This document shows positions 1-7,975 of a stretch of DNA of 19,276 bases, in pieces. The notes below the pieces were generated by a model, which did no database searches, was not told the origin of the DNA, and was given only the letters and a program-made list of their open reading frames with translations. A program made the translations under genes and the position numbers. Origin of the DNA: Granulosicoccus sp964498925 (GTDB lineage Bacteria > Pseudomonadota > Gammaproteobacteria > Granulosicoccales > Granulosicoccaceae); NCBI GenBank assembly GCA_964498925.1, contig CAZCKD010000052.1, forward strand, positions 1 to 19,276, written 5' to 3'. Position 1 is the stretch's first letter; every line of letters begins with the position of its first letter.

Positions 1-864
1 GTCGGCCCACTCTCGCTGGCATTTGGGCGGGTCACCCAGCGCCAGCAGAATGATGGCAGTTTCTTCGCTAACCCTGCATTGGTCGAACGCGGGCCCGCCT
101 GGCGTATAAAGGCCGATGACAAACCCAAGCGCGCCCGCGCCATACCCGTTCGCGATGTAGGAATGCACACCGCATTAAGCCTGCGCCGCATCGTCAGTGA
201 ACTCGGGCTGGATTTACCGATGCCGGAAAGAGGCTCGCTCAGGTCTCCGTCGCTGACGATTGCGACAATACAGAGCAAACCACTGGTCGAAATGGTTGAA
301 GGCATGATGGTTTATTCCAACAATCAACTCGCAGAAACTATAGGCCTGGCTACTGCAAACGCTCTTAAACCTGCACCTCAGTCACTGTCTGAAAGCGCAT
401 CCACACTTTGGGACGATCTCGTAACGCAACTACCCGCGACCGACTGGCAAGGATTTCACATCACCAACCATTCCGGCCTCGATTCCAGCGCCCGCGCAAC
501 ACCAAAACAACTCGCCGCGTTGCTGCAATACGGATTAGCACGTCATCACTTACCCTACCTGCTCCCCGCCAATGCTTGGTCAGGCTCTCTGTCCCGACGA
601 CTTGTTGAAAAAGATCTCTTACAACGGGTGTGGGCCAAGACAGGTTCCATCGATTTTTCAGCGGCTCTTGCAGGCTACTTGCTACCCGAGGCGGGTGGAC
701 TATGGATATTTGTGATCCTCAGTGATGATCCGGAAAGGCGTGCAGTGTATGACGCCATGCCTGAACCGGATGCTGAGATTCTGGCAGAGAGTCAACACTG
801 GGAACGCAAGATCAAGTCGCAGCATGATGACTTGCTACGTCAGTGGATAGGTGGGGCGTTCTAG
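1..864 (+). CDS. dacB: D-alanyl-D-alanine carboxypeptidase/endopeptidase (PBP4/DacB family), 5' partial
   Basis: The frame is open from base 1, so this is the C-terminal 287 codons of a gene that starts before the window; the TTG at 79 is not its start. Visible penicillin-binding motifs are SNN (codon at 316, the SxN motif) and KTG (codons at 637-645, followed by SIDFSAALAGYL). The stretch NHSGLDSSARATP between them is typical of the peptidase S13 (DacB) family. The SxxK nucleophile motif must lie upstream of the window. Family members are periplasmic and cleave the terminal D-Ala or peptide cross-links of peptidoglycan. The gene ends in TAG and converges on the sulfatase operon 30 bp away. 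The family call is firm; the exact specificity (carboxypeptidase or endopeptidase) is not visible. Confidence 0.9.
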   Translation, partial: VGPLSLAFGRVTQRQQNDGSFFANPALVERGPAWRIKADDKPKRARAIPVRDVGMHTALSLRRIVSELGLDLPMPERGSLRSPSLTIATIQSKPLVEMVEGMMVYSNNQLAETIGLATANALKPAPQSLSESASTLWDDLVTQLPATDWQGFHITNHSGLDSSARATPKQLAALLQYGLARHHLPYLLPANAWSGSLSRRLVEKDLLQRVWAKTGSIDFSAALAGYLLPEAGGLWIFVILSDDPERRAVYDAMPEPDAEILAESQHWERKIKSQHDDLLRQWIGGAF

Positions 865-872
865 CATAGAAA

Positions 873-888
873 CAGTTAACAATAACTG
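873..888. terminator. Short inverted repeat between convergent genes, possible weak bidirectional terminator
   Basis: CAGTTA (873-878) and TAACTG (883-888) form a 6-bp stem with a 4-nt loop in the 30-bp gap between the stops of dacB (864) and the last sulfatase (895). The stem is AT-rich and has no long U tract on either strand, so terminator function is only suggested by its position. Confidence 0.3.
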
Positions 889-894
889 CCCAAT

Positions 895-2376
895 CTACCA
901 CCCTCTAGTTTGCGGTGCCGTTCGATCTTCCGTTGAAGCCATCACATCCAAGAGCATTCCTTTCATTCGTCGCCGCTGTGAAATATGTTCTTTTGAGTGA
1001 AAAAGATTATCCAACTCTCCTGGATCATCATTTAAGTTATAAAGCTCGCCATCGCGTTTCGTGCCGCACGCTGGTTCACCATGCCAGATAATTAGTTTCC
1101 AATCGTCATGCCGTAGCATGCTTGTCATAATTAATGGATCAGTGTGAAAACCTGAATATCGGTATTCACACAACGCCCATGTACGCCAGTTCTCATCTTT
1201 GCCTGTAGTCGCCAAGGGCAATAATGAGGCCCCTTGTCCTGACTGGTTCGGTGCACAGCCTGCGATATCCAGAAATGTGCTCGGTAAATCGATCCACTGG
1301 ACCAATTGTGCGCGTTCTGACTCAGCTGGAATCTTGCCAGGGTGGCGCATTATCAATGGCACACGTGCCAAGTCGTCATACAGCTGTGGACCCTTGAGCA
1401 ACTGCTGGTGATTGCCCAGCATCTCACCGTGATCTGATGAAAACACGACCAAGGTGTTGTCAGCCTGTCCGCTGGCATCCAGTGCTTCCAGCATGCGGCC
1501 AACCTCGTGATCAATCAGCGCGATCATTGCCCAGTACTGCGCGCGTATTTCTCTTATTTCCGCGTCTGAATAGTCTTGAAATCCCGGTGCGGTTCCGCTG
1601 TAGCTTTTTTCGGAATATGCACGGTGCGCTGCAGGTTTTTCATCTAGCTCGCCCGGTTTTGTATTCGGCTCAGGAATAGCGGATGCATCTATTAGGTCCC
1701 GAAATTCCTGCGGTGCACCGAATGAATGATGCGGATCAAAAAAGTTGGCCATCAGGAAAAACGGTTGCTCGTCGTTTCGCTCGTGCTTTATAAAATCTAT
1801 GGCACGTTCGCCCACCCAATGTGAATAATGGCCTTCTTTTGCAACATGATCGATCGGTGTTCCCGTTCGAGCACGATTGCTGAGCTCTATGTCTTCATTG
1901 GCTGACTTGTTGGGGAAGATTTTTTGATAAATGTCTGGTTGCGTTTTTCTCAGCCATCGATGGTAGTCATTTTCCAAGGCACGATGATTTGGACCGTGTG
2001 CCCATTCAAATACTCTATAACCATCATCACGACGAGGTTCGGTTCGCCACGTATCACACGGCGCAAGATGTTGTTTGCCAATCATGCCGCAGTCATAGCC
2101 CGAATCGGCTAGAGTTTTCGTGAACATTTGTTGGTTTTTGGGTAAAGGAACACCGTTGGCGTAAAGTCCGTGATTGCTAGGATATTTCCCCGTAAACAAG
2201 GAGGCGCGTGATGGACTACATAAGGGATTCTGAACGTAGCAATTTCGGAACAAAGCACCCTGTTTAGCAAGTCTATCTAGATTGGGTGTGACAGCCCAGG
2301 GCGATCCAGTGCAAGCCAAGCTATCAGCACGTTGCTGGTCTGTACAGATGAACAGAATATTGGGCCTTTGCGTCAT
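895..2376 (-). CDS. Type I (formylglycine) sulfatase, cytoplasmic
   Basis: 493 residues of the alkaline-phosphatase-superfamily sulfatase fold. These enzymes hydrolyse sulfate esters with a Cys-derived formylglycine. Visible residues are D13-Q14 (metal) in the N-terminal strand NILFICTDQQ, the signature C53-S-P-S-R57 followed by ASLFTG, K101 and H103 (GKQH), D214-P-H216, D315-H316 (SSDHG) and K328. All expected catalytic positions are present. There is no signal peptide, since the protein starts directly with the first fold strand, so it should act in the cytoplasm. It is the last gene of the operon. Its ATG lies 3 nt after the stop of the degenerate sulfatase and lacks a Shine-Dalgarno sequence, which suggests translational coupling. 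It is the closest visible relative of that pseudoenzyme (shared WAHGP-HR and IFP blocks). The substrate is unknown; choline-sulfatase-like enzymes are one comparison. Maturation needs a formylglycine-generating enzyme, not in the window. Confidence 0.93.
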   Translation of the reverse strand: MTQRPNILFICTDQQRADSLACTGSPWAVTPNLDRLAKQGALFRNCYVQNPLCSPSRASLFTGKYPSNHGLYANGVPLPKNQQMFTKTLADSGYDCGMIGKQHLAPCDTWRTEPRRDDGYRVFEWAHGPNHRALENDYHRWLRKTQPDIYQKIFPNKSANEDIELSNRARTGTPIDHVAKEGHYSHWVGERAIDFIKHERNDEQPFFLMANFFDPHHSFGAPQEFRDLIDASAIPEPNTKPGELDEKPAAHRAYSEKSYSGTAPGFQDYSDAEIREIRAQYWAMIALIDHEVGRMLEALDASGQADNTLVVFSSDHGEMLGNHQQLLKGPQLYDDLARVPLIMRHPGKIPAESERAQLVQWIDLPSTFLDIAGCAPNQSGQGASLLPLATTGKDENWRTWALCEYRYSGFHTDPLIMTSMLRHDDWKLIIWHGEPACGTKRDGELYNLNDDPGELDNLFHSKEHISQRRRMKGMLLDVMASTEDRTAPQTRGW

Positions 2377-2379
2377 AAT

Positions 2380-3675
2380 TTAAAATGATGCTATTCGTGG
2401 TTCGGTTCTGTCTTCCAGTGCTACGCGCGCATCAATCAATTGATCGATCATGACTTCCAGCTGATTTTGATATGACTCAATACTGGCCAAGTTATGTTGT
2501 TGATCAGGATCCTCTTGTAAATCGTAGAGGCAATAGTTGGCTGACGTTTCTGTATCGACTCGGCTTAATTGGCCATGCGTCAACACCAGTTTAAAACGTT
2601 CGTCGCAAAGCGTTGTTTGGTGTGGGTGCGCAGGGTGACGCAAGCGTGATAAGGACCAGCCTCTACGATCATTTGATAAAAGTGAACGGCCCTGTATTCG
2701 CTCAGGTGCTTTTATTCCTGAAAGTTCATACAAGGTTGGCGCTAGGTCCATAGTGGATACAGCCAAGTCAACCACCTGCGGCGTCTGGTTCGTTGCACTT
2801 ATAAACAGCGGAACCTTGATGGCTTGTTCGTGCAAATCTATAGCCTTCGCCTTAGTGTCTTTAATCTCACCGGCAGAACCGCGAGCGGAAGCAACAATGA
2901 CAATGGTGTTTTTGCCTAAGTTTTCATGCTTCAGAGTTTGTAAAACATTACCTACAGCGTCATCCGCTTGATGAAGCGCATTTGGATTAAGACTCTCAGT
3001 GACTCGATTTTTATCAGGCTCGGCACCCATTGATTCGCCCACGACAAAGCCTGCGACAGCAAAAAATGGTGTATCAGTGGAATGCGACTTGATTCGCTCG
3101 GCAAGAGTTGATCCTATCCAAGTATTAAAGCTGAGTTCATCAGGGATTTTCGCCATAGCGGTACGTTGCTGTGGGGGAATATCGGTTGAATCGGGATTAG
3201 CTTGCGTTGGAAAAATCTCATCAAACAATAATTCTTCGTTAGCTTGTAACCAATTAAGATACGCATTCTGTCGTGAACGATGCAGAGGGCCATGCGCCCA
3301 TGCAACATGATTGTATTCACCTGCCCTGGTATGTTCCGTCGCCCAGTTAGCAACACCCGCTAAATGCCTGCGGCCGAATAGCCAGGATTCGTATCCGTTT
3401 TCTGCAAAACGCTCTGACACTATGGTCTCGTGTGCAGGTAGCGTCACACCGTCCGTCCAAACACCATGGGCCGCCATGTCTAGTCCGGTGAACAATGAGG
3501 CCCTCGCTGGAGCACCTTCTGGTGATGGGCAATAGGCTCGGGAAAAGCTTACGCTCGAACGACGTATAGCCTCCATTGATGGCAATGCACCTGCTTGCGC
3601 GGTGTAGTCATCAGCGCCCAGGCTGTCAAACAGAAACAACAAGATGTTGGGGCGCTCACCAAAGGATGGGCTCAC
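2380..3675 (-). CDS. Sulfatase-like protein lacking catalytic residues (probable pseudoenzyme)
   Basis: 431 codons, uninterrupted, GTG start, overlapping the ATPase gene by 4 bp (GTGA), with a GGGGG stretch about 10 nt upstream. It aligns along its length with the downstream sulfatase: NILLFLFDS at the N-terminus, RASLFTG, GRRHLAG, AWAHGPLHR, NWL, IFPTQAN, and a C-terminal KLVLTHG...YDLQEDP block. However, the signature reads G54-A-P-A-R58, so Gly stands where the Cys (or Ser) nucleophile should be. The metal pair SSDHG has become A-S-A264-R265-G, the Asp/His of the FFDPHH segment are gone, and the second N-terminal ligand is S18. D17, R58, H104 and probably K277 remain. It should not hydrolyse sulfate esters. 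It may bind ligand, act as a partner or regulator of the active sulfatase, or be an early-stage decaying duplicate; the intact frame and tight packing favour a retained role. There is no signal peptide. Confidence 0.88.
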   Translation of the reverse strand: MSPSFGERPNILLFLFDSLGADDYTAQAGALPSMEAIRRSSVSFSRAYCPSPEGAPARASLFTGLDMAAHGVWTDGVTLPAHETIVSERFAENGYESWLFGRRHLAGVANWATEHTRAGEYNHVAWAHGPLHRSRQNAYLNWLQANEELLFDEIFPTQANPDSTDIPPQQRTAMAKIPDELSFNTWIGSTLAERIKSHSTDTPFFAVAGFVVGESMGAEPDKNRVTESLNPNALHQADDAVGNVLQTLKHENLGKNTIVIVASARGSAGEIKDTKAKAIDLHEQAIKVPLFISATNQTPQVVDLAVSTMDLAPTLYELSGIKAPERIQGRSLLSNDRRGWSLSRLRHPAHPHQTTLCDERFKLVLTHGQLSRVDTETSANYCLYDLQEDPDQQHNLASIESYQNQLEVMIDQLIDARVALEDRTEPRIASF

Positions 3676-4673
3676 ACGAGTTGGCCCCCAGAATCAAAAC
3701 GATGCAGCTGATCTTCTTGAGGTGATACAAAGATCTGATTCCCGTCGGGAAGGTCTACCCTGCCCTCAGCTCGAACAGTCATTACTTCATCGATGCCGTG
3801 AACCTGAACGCGAACGAATGTGTCGCTGCCGAGGTGTTCTGACATTCCGACGGTTCCGGACCACAAACCTGAATCGCTTGATAGCGATAAATGCTCAGGA
3901 CGAATGCCAATATAGCTAGCACCGGCTTTTTCAGCCTCTACGCCTTCTACAATGTTCATCCTTGGTGAGCCTATAAAGCGTGCCACAAACAAATTATTCG
4001 GCTTGTCGTAGAGTTCAAGCGGGCTACCTACTTGTTCAATGATGCCTTCATTAAGAACCACGATTTTATCTGCCATGGTCATCGCTTCCACCTGATCGTG
4101 GGTGACGTATATCATTGTTGTGTCCAGGCGTTTGTGCAGTTCGCTGATTTCTAGCCGCATTCCAACTCGCAACGCCGCATCAAGATTTGATAGCGGTTCA
4201 TCGAACAAAAATGCCGATGGTTCTCGGACGATCGCACGTCCGATGGCCACGCGTTGACGCTGTCCACCAGACAATTGTTTTGGACGACGATCTAGATAGT
4301 CGGTTAGATTAAGTACTTTAGCTGCCGCTTCAATGCGATTACGTTGTTCTTTGCGACTCAAGCCCGCCATTCTCAGTGGAAAAGCAATGTTTTGAGCAAC
4401 GGTTAAATGGGGGTATAGGGCATAGGATTGGAATACCATTGCTAAGCCGCGTTTGCCCGGTGGCATATCGGTAGCATCCTGGCCGTTGATTTCAATGACG
4501 CCGTCGGTCACGTTTTCAAGGCCTGCTATGAGTCGTAGCAGAGTGGATTTACCGCAGCCAGAAGGCCCCACAAAGACAACGAATTCGCCGTCGTTAATCT
4601 CCAGATTCAACGGCCTGATGACATTAACCGGGCCAAAATCCTTGGTGACATCTTTGAGTACTATGCGCCCCAC
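3672..4673 (-). CDS. ABC transporter ATP-binding protein, MalK/UgpC-like (CUT1 type)
   Basis: 333 residues with a complete nucleotide-binding domain: Walker A GPSGCGKST (36-44), Q-loop Q82 (FQSYALYPHLTV), signature LSGGQ (134-138), Walker B FLFDEP (155-160), D-loop SNLD and H-loop H192 (YVTHDQ). A C-terminal TOBE/MalK-type regulatory domain follows (about 235-333; RPEHL at 259-263 is typical). It powers the importer formed with the two permeases and the binding protein of the same operon. The start is GTG with AAGGGAG 8 nt upstream, lying inside the 3' end of the preceding sulfatase gene (1-bp gap). The ATPase sits between sulfatase genes rather than next to its permeases, which ties sulfatase and transporter expression together. 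Confidence 0.96.
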   Translation of the reverse strand: MGRIVLKDVTKDFGPVNVIRPLNLEINDGEFVVFVGPSGCGKSTLLRLIAGLENVTDGVIEINGQDATDMPPGKRGLAMVFQSYALYPHLTVAQNIAFPLRMAGLSRKEQRNRIEAAAKVLNLTDYLDRRPKQLSGGQRQRVAIGRAIVREPSAFLFDEPLSNLDAALRVGMRLEISELHKRLDTTMIYVTHDQVEAMTMADKIVVLNEGIIEQVGSPLELYDKPNNLFVARFIGSPRMNIVEGVEAEKAGASYIGIRPEHLSLSSDSGLWSGTVGMSEHLGSDTFVRVQVHGIDEVMTVRAEGRVDLPDGNQIFVSPQEDQLHRFDSGGQLV

Positions 4674-4674
4674 C

Positions 4675-6165
4675 CTAACGACTCCCTTCTCGATGTTGAC
4701 CTGCCGCTTTGTGTATAGGCGGTGACATCATTGACTGTGTGCCGCGTACGCAAGCTTCAATGAACCCTTGAGTTTTTAATCCGCTTTCCGATCGCCACAA
4801 TAGGATCTCCTGAATCAGTCGATCCCTTGTAGCCGAATGAGCTTCTTCGTGCCACAGATTTATCTGTTCATTGGGATCACTTTCAAGATCGAATAACATG
4901 CCTGTATCTGAATCCACAAAATGCACAAGCTTCATAGAATCTTCCTTAACCATTGTCATCAACCGGGTACCTCTTAACAGTGCATCATTAGAGTGTTCGG
5001 CGAATACCCGGTTTCGTTTCGGCGCGGGACCATCACCGAAATAAGGCGTCAGAGACTCTGCTTCCATCCATGAAGGTACTTCCACATCAGCCCATTCGAG
5101 AATCGTAGGCCCCAGATCGAACAAAGCTACATTGTCCTTAACCTTTTTGTTTTCGGGTATTCCAGGCCCTGCCACCAGAGCAGGCACCTGCATCGTCGAC
5201 TGGTACATGTTCCACTTTTGCGAGTGCCCGTGATCACCCAAAGCATCGCCATGGTCCGAGGTGAATACGATAATCGTATTGTCCAATGCACCTCGTGCCT
5301 CAAGCGCATCAATAATGTCTCCCACTTCTTTATCGATCATGCTGACGTTGGCGTAGTAATGTGCACGTTGGCGTCGTGATTGTTCAGCAGTCGGCTCAGA
5401 CAAGTGCACAACACCGTCATGATCTTCGCCCAGATGGAAATCACGCAGTTCCTGCATGGCTTTGGGTTGTACATCCGGATCTGGCGGTATGACATCGGGT
5501 AAGTCACGACCGTCATACATATCTAGGTATTCCTGAGTTGGGTCATACGGCGGATGCGGTCCAGGCAAGCCTACCTGCAAGAAAAATGGACCCTCTCCGG
5601 AATATCGATCTATCCACCATCTGGCCATTTGACCGGTAAAGACATCTGGATGTAGTTTTTCCTCATGCTCCCATACCCAAGCACCCAGCTGTTCAGGGTA
5701 GTCGCTTCGACGGCGCTGAGTGACTCGTGAGGGTTTTTCTAAGCCACTTAAGAAGTACGCCTTATCCCAGTTATCAAGATAAAAAGGCAAGTTTGGATGG
5801 TCACGGTCTTTATTCTCTGTGACATGACGCTCGTGAAATCCGAAAGCCCCTTCAACGGGCATGGTGTGCATCTTTCCGACGTTTACCGTGCGATAACCTG
5901 CGTCCGCCAAATCTTTAACCCAGCAGTATTGCCACGGTTCGTCATTGCGGAATACACCATTGGTATGAGGATAAGTGCCACTGAACAACGACGCCCTGGA
6001 AGGCGCGCAGGATGGCGAGGTTATGTACATGTTTTCAAATGCAGTACCGCGCCTGGCCAAACGATCCAGATTAGGTGTGATCATATGATCAAACCCGAGC
6101 TCTGCAATCGTATCGTAACGCTGCTGATCAGTGATAATGAAAACAATGTTGGGGCGTGATGACAT
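4675..6165 (-). CDS. Type I (formylglycine) sulfatase, cytoplasmic
   Basis: 496 residues. Catalytic features are D13-Q14 (IITDQQRYDT), C53-A-P-S-R57 followed by ASLFSG, K98 and H100 (GKMH), H204 in GPHPPYDP, D304-H305 (TSDHGDALGDHG) and K317. The C-terminal part contains the LFDLESDPNEQINL block usual for bacterial sulfatases. There is no signal peptide. It belongs to a different sulfatase subgroup from the enzyme at 895-2376: the region between residues 65 and 300 shows little similarity, so the two may remove different sulfate groups or act on different intermediates. The ATG has AAGGG 7 nt upstream, within the last codons of the MalG-like gene (3-bp gap). Some members of this fold are phosphonate or phosphate-diester hydrolases, so sulfatase activity is the best guess rather than proven. 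Confidence 0.93.
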   Translation of the reverse strand: MSSRPNIVFIITDQQRYDTIAELGFDHMITPNLDRLARRGTAFENMYITSPSCAPSRASLFSGTYPHTNGVFRNDEPWQYCWVKDLADAGYRTVNVGKMHTMPVEGAFGFHERHVTENKDRDHPNLPFYLDNWDKAYFLSGLEKPSRVTQRRRSDYPEQLGAWVWEHEEKLHPDVFTGQMARWWIDRYSGEGPFFLQVGLPGPHPPYDPTQEYLDMYDGRDLPDVIPPDPDVQPKAMQELRDFHLGEDHDGVVHLSEPTAEQSRRQRAHYYANVSMIDKEVGDIIDALEARGALDNTIIVFTSDHGDALGDHGHSQKWNMYQSTMQVPALVAGPGIPENKKVKDNVALFDLGPTILEWADVEVPSWMEAESLTPYFGDGPAPKRNRVFAEHSNDALLRGTRLMTMVKEDSMKLVHFVDSDTGMLFDLESDPNEQINLWHEEAHSATRDRLIQEILLWRSESGLKTQGFIEACVRGTQSMMSPPIHKAAGQHREGSR

Positions 6166-6168
6166 GGT

Positions 6169-6999
6169 TTAACCCTTAACTGCACCAGATAGCGACTGAA
6201 CGATATAGCGATTGGCAATCGCCATTAATGGAAGAATGGGCAGTGTTAGTGCAATACTGGCCACAGCAATTGAAGCCCAGTCCACGCTGTCGTATGAAAT
6301 GAAATTCATGACAGCGACCGGCGCAGTTGTTGTGCTTGAGCGCGTAATGATGAGCGAATAAAAGAAGTCATTCCAAGCGACCAGAAATACAAGGATAGCG
6401 GCGGCTACAGCGCCGGGGCGCGCTGCAGGCAATGCGATTAATAGGAATGCTTGCGTAAGTGAAGCATCATCCATAATGGCCGCCTCAATTAACTCATCGG
6501 GTACTTGCGAAAATGAATTCCACATAGACCAGGTGACTAGAGGCAAGGTCAGTGTCATGTATGCGAAGACTAACCCAGTGTACGTATCGATAAGCCCCGC
6601 ATTGACGTAAAGAAGGAACAGCGGAATAACGAAGCCCACTGGAGGCGCCATGCGAAGCAGCAGCAGAATCCAAGACGCTATAAATTTACCGGACACTCGT
6701 GCTTTGGCTAAAGCAAAACCTGCTGGAACGCCGATAAGCATGGCAAGTAATGTGGAAATACCTGCCGTGATACAAGAATTTAATAACGCTGCAGGAAAAT
6801 CTGAACGGGTAATTTTAAAGAAATTATTGAGCGTTAACGCTAGCGGGCTTTCCCAAATGGGTTCGAATAGCGCTGTTGGGGCTCGAAAAGAAAGTATTAA
6901 GGCCCATACGGTAGGCAACGCCGCAAACATCAACAAAATGAGTAATAAGGAGACACCAAACGTTCTTTTTATTCGAAATTCTCTGGTGTTATCGATCAC
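6169..6999 (-). CDS. ABC sugar transporter permease, MalG-like
   Basis: 276 residues with about six hydrophobic segments. It is the inner-membrane subunit of a CUT1-type (carbohydrate uptake) importer. The cytoplasmic EAA loop is at 172-191 (EAAIMDDASLTQAFLLIALP) and couples to the ATPase. The nearly invariant Gly after the loop Asp is replaced by D178, while the partner permease keeps DGA. The C-terminus SLSGAVKG matches the usual MalG ending. The start is GTG, overlapping the MalF-like stop by 4 bp, with GAGGG about 8 nt upstream. It should form a heterodimer with the 6996-7880 product. Confidence 0.95.
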   Translation of the reverse strand: MIDNTREFRIKRTFGVSLLLILLMFAALPTVWALILSFRAPTALFEPIWESPLALTLNNFFKITRSDFPAALLNSCITAGISTLLAMLIGVPAGFALAKARVSGKFIASWILLLLRMAPPVGFVIPLFLLYVNAGLIDTYTGLVFAYMTLTLPLVTWSMWNSFSQVPDELIEAAIMDDASLTQAFLLIALPAARPGAVAAAILVFLVAWNDFFYSLIITRSSTTTAPVAVMNFISYDSVDWASIAVASIALTLPILPLMAIANRYIVQSLSGAVKG

Positions 7000-7880
7000 G
7001 AGGACACCCTCTGATTGAGACGCGCCACATAAAAACTTATCAGTGCGGCCATAATAAATAACAGCACTGCTATGGCAGCACCATAGGCGACATTAGAATT
7101 TTGAAACGTCTGAATATAGGCGTAGTAATTAGTCGCCTGACTGGAACGGCCCGGCCCTCCCTTTGTGATGACGAAAATCATGGGAAAGTGTTTCAATGAA
7201 TCGATAAAGCGAAACAGCGTAATCATCAATAAGGCCGGCATTAGCAACGGCAGTGTAATGAAGAAAAAGGTTTTAACTCGCGTCGCGCCATCAAGTGCAG
7301 CTGCTTCGTCTAAGTCTGGAGAAATGCCTTGCAGTGCGGCAAGAATGATCAGCATGGCGAAGGGAAAGTTCGTCCAGGTATCGGCAATGATGATTGCAAA
7401 CAGAGCTCCGCCTTGTGTTGTCAGAAAGCTGGGTAGCGTAATGCCGAAAACATCAAAGAACGCATTGATAGGAGAAAGTGTCGGCGTGAATAGTGACAAC
7501 CAAATGAGAGCCACCGCAACATGTGGAACCGCGTAGGGTACTAAAAACAACACACGACCCACACGCCATTTTCCGACGATTTTATGCAAACCCACGGCTA
7601 CCAACGTTCCGATAATGACTTGCGCAGCGACGCCGAACAACGACAATATCGACATCACGTAGATCGAATTGATCAGACGTTTATCATCAAACAGACGAAT
7701 AAAGTTCTTAAAACCAAACTGCCAGTTGGTACCACGTATTAAGTGATAGTCGCTGAAAGACAGCGCCAGCATTCCAGCCAGAGGCAATATGGCAAAGATT
7801 CCCACAGCCAGAATGGCTGGAATAATCATCCTGCGATAACCGCGCTCTAACTCGTAGGTTGCTCCCAACCGTTTCGTCAT
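6996..7880 (-). CDS. ABC sugar transporter permease, MalF-like
   Basis: About 294 residues from the ATG at 7880 (MTKRLGATYELERGYRR). Six or so transmembrane segments and a canonical EAA loop (EAAALDGATRVKTFFFITLP) identify a MalF/UgpA-type permease. The frame is also open to a TTG at 7928, but that codon lies inside a stem-loop, has no ribosome-binding site and adds a polar leader unlike the family, so the ATG is preferred. An AAAGG lies only 2 nt from the ATG, so initiation may be modest. The gene follows the binding-protein gene after 95 bp holding a hairpin and overlaps the MalG-like gene by 4 bp. Confidence 0.94.
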   Translation of the reverse strand: MTKRLGATYELERGYRRMIIPAILAVGIFAILPLAGMLALSFSDYHLIRGTNWQFGFKNFIRLFDDKRLINSIYVMSILSLFGVAAQVIIGTLVAVGLHKIVGKWRVGRVLFLVPYAVPHVAVALIWLSLFTPTLSPINAFFDVFGITLPSFLTTQGGALFAIIIADTWTNFPFAMLIILAALQGISPDLDEAAALDGATRVKTFFFITLPLLMPALLMITLFRFIDSLKHFPMIFVITKGGPGRSSQATNYYAYIQTFQNSNVAYGAAIAVLLFIMAALISFYVARLNQRVSS

Positions 7881-7918
7881 TGCCTTTGTGTCACTGTGGC
7901 GTTTTATCGTTAGAAACC

Positions 7919-7946
7919 CGCACGACAAGACAGTACTTGTCGTGCG
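7919..7946 (-). promoter_or_regulatory. Intercistronic stem-loop between binding-protein and permease genes
   Basis: Perfect 10-bp arms CGCACGACAA (7919-7928) and TTGTCGTGCG (7937-7946) with an 8-nt loop, in the 95-bp gap after the binding-protein stop. No real U run follows on the minus strand (GGGTTTCTAACG), so it is more likely an RNA-stabilising or partial-termination element than a full terminator. Such hairpins after binding-protein genes are known to raise binding protein relative to permease. The function here is inferred. Confidence 0.6.
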
Positions 7947-7975
7947 AGTTTCCTAGCGTCAAGATCAGTTACTAA

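Noticed and set aside
79..864. TTG at 79 as the start of the carboxypeptidase gene
   Set aside because: The same frame is open and protein-like back to base 1, and the SxxK motif is still missing, so the gene is cut by the window edge.
2999..3310. Plus-strand ORF of 103 codons inside the pseudo-sulfatase
   Set aside because: It is antisense to a clear sulfatase-fold reading frame and shows no recognisable motif.
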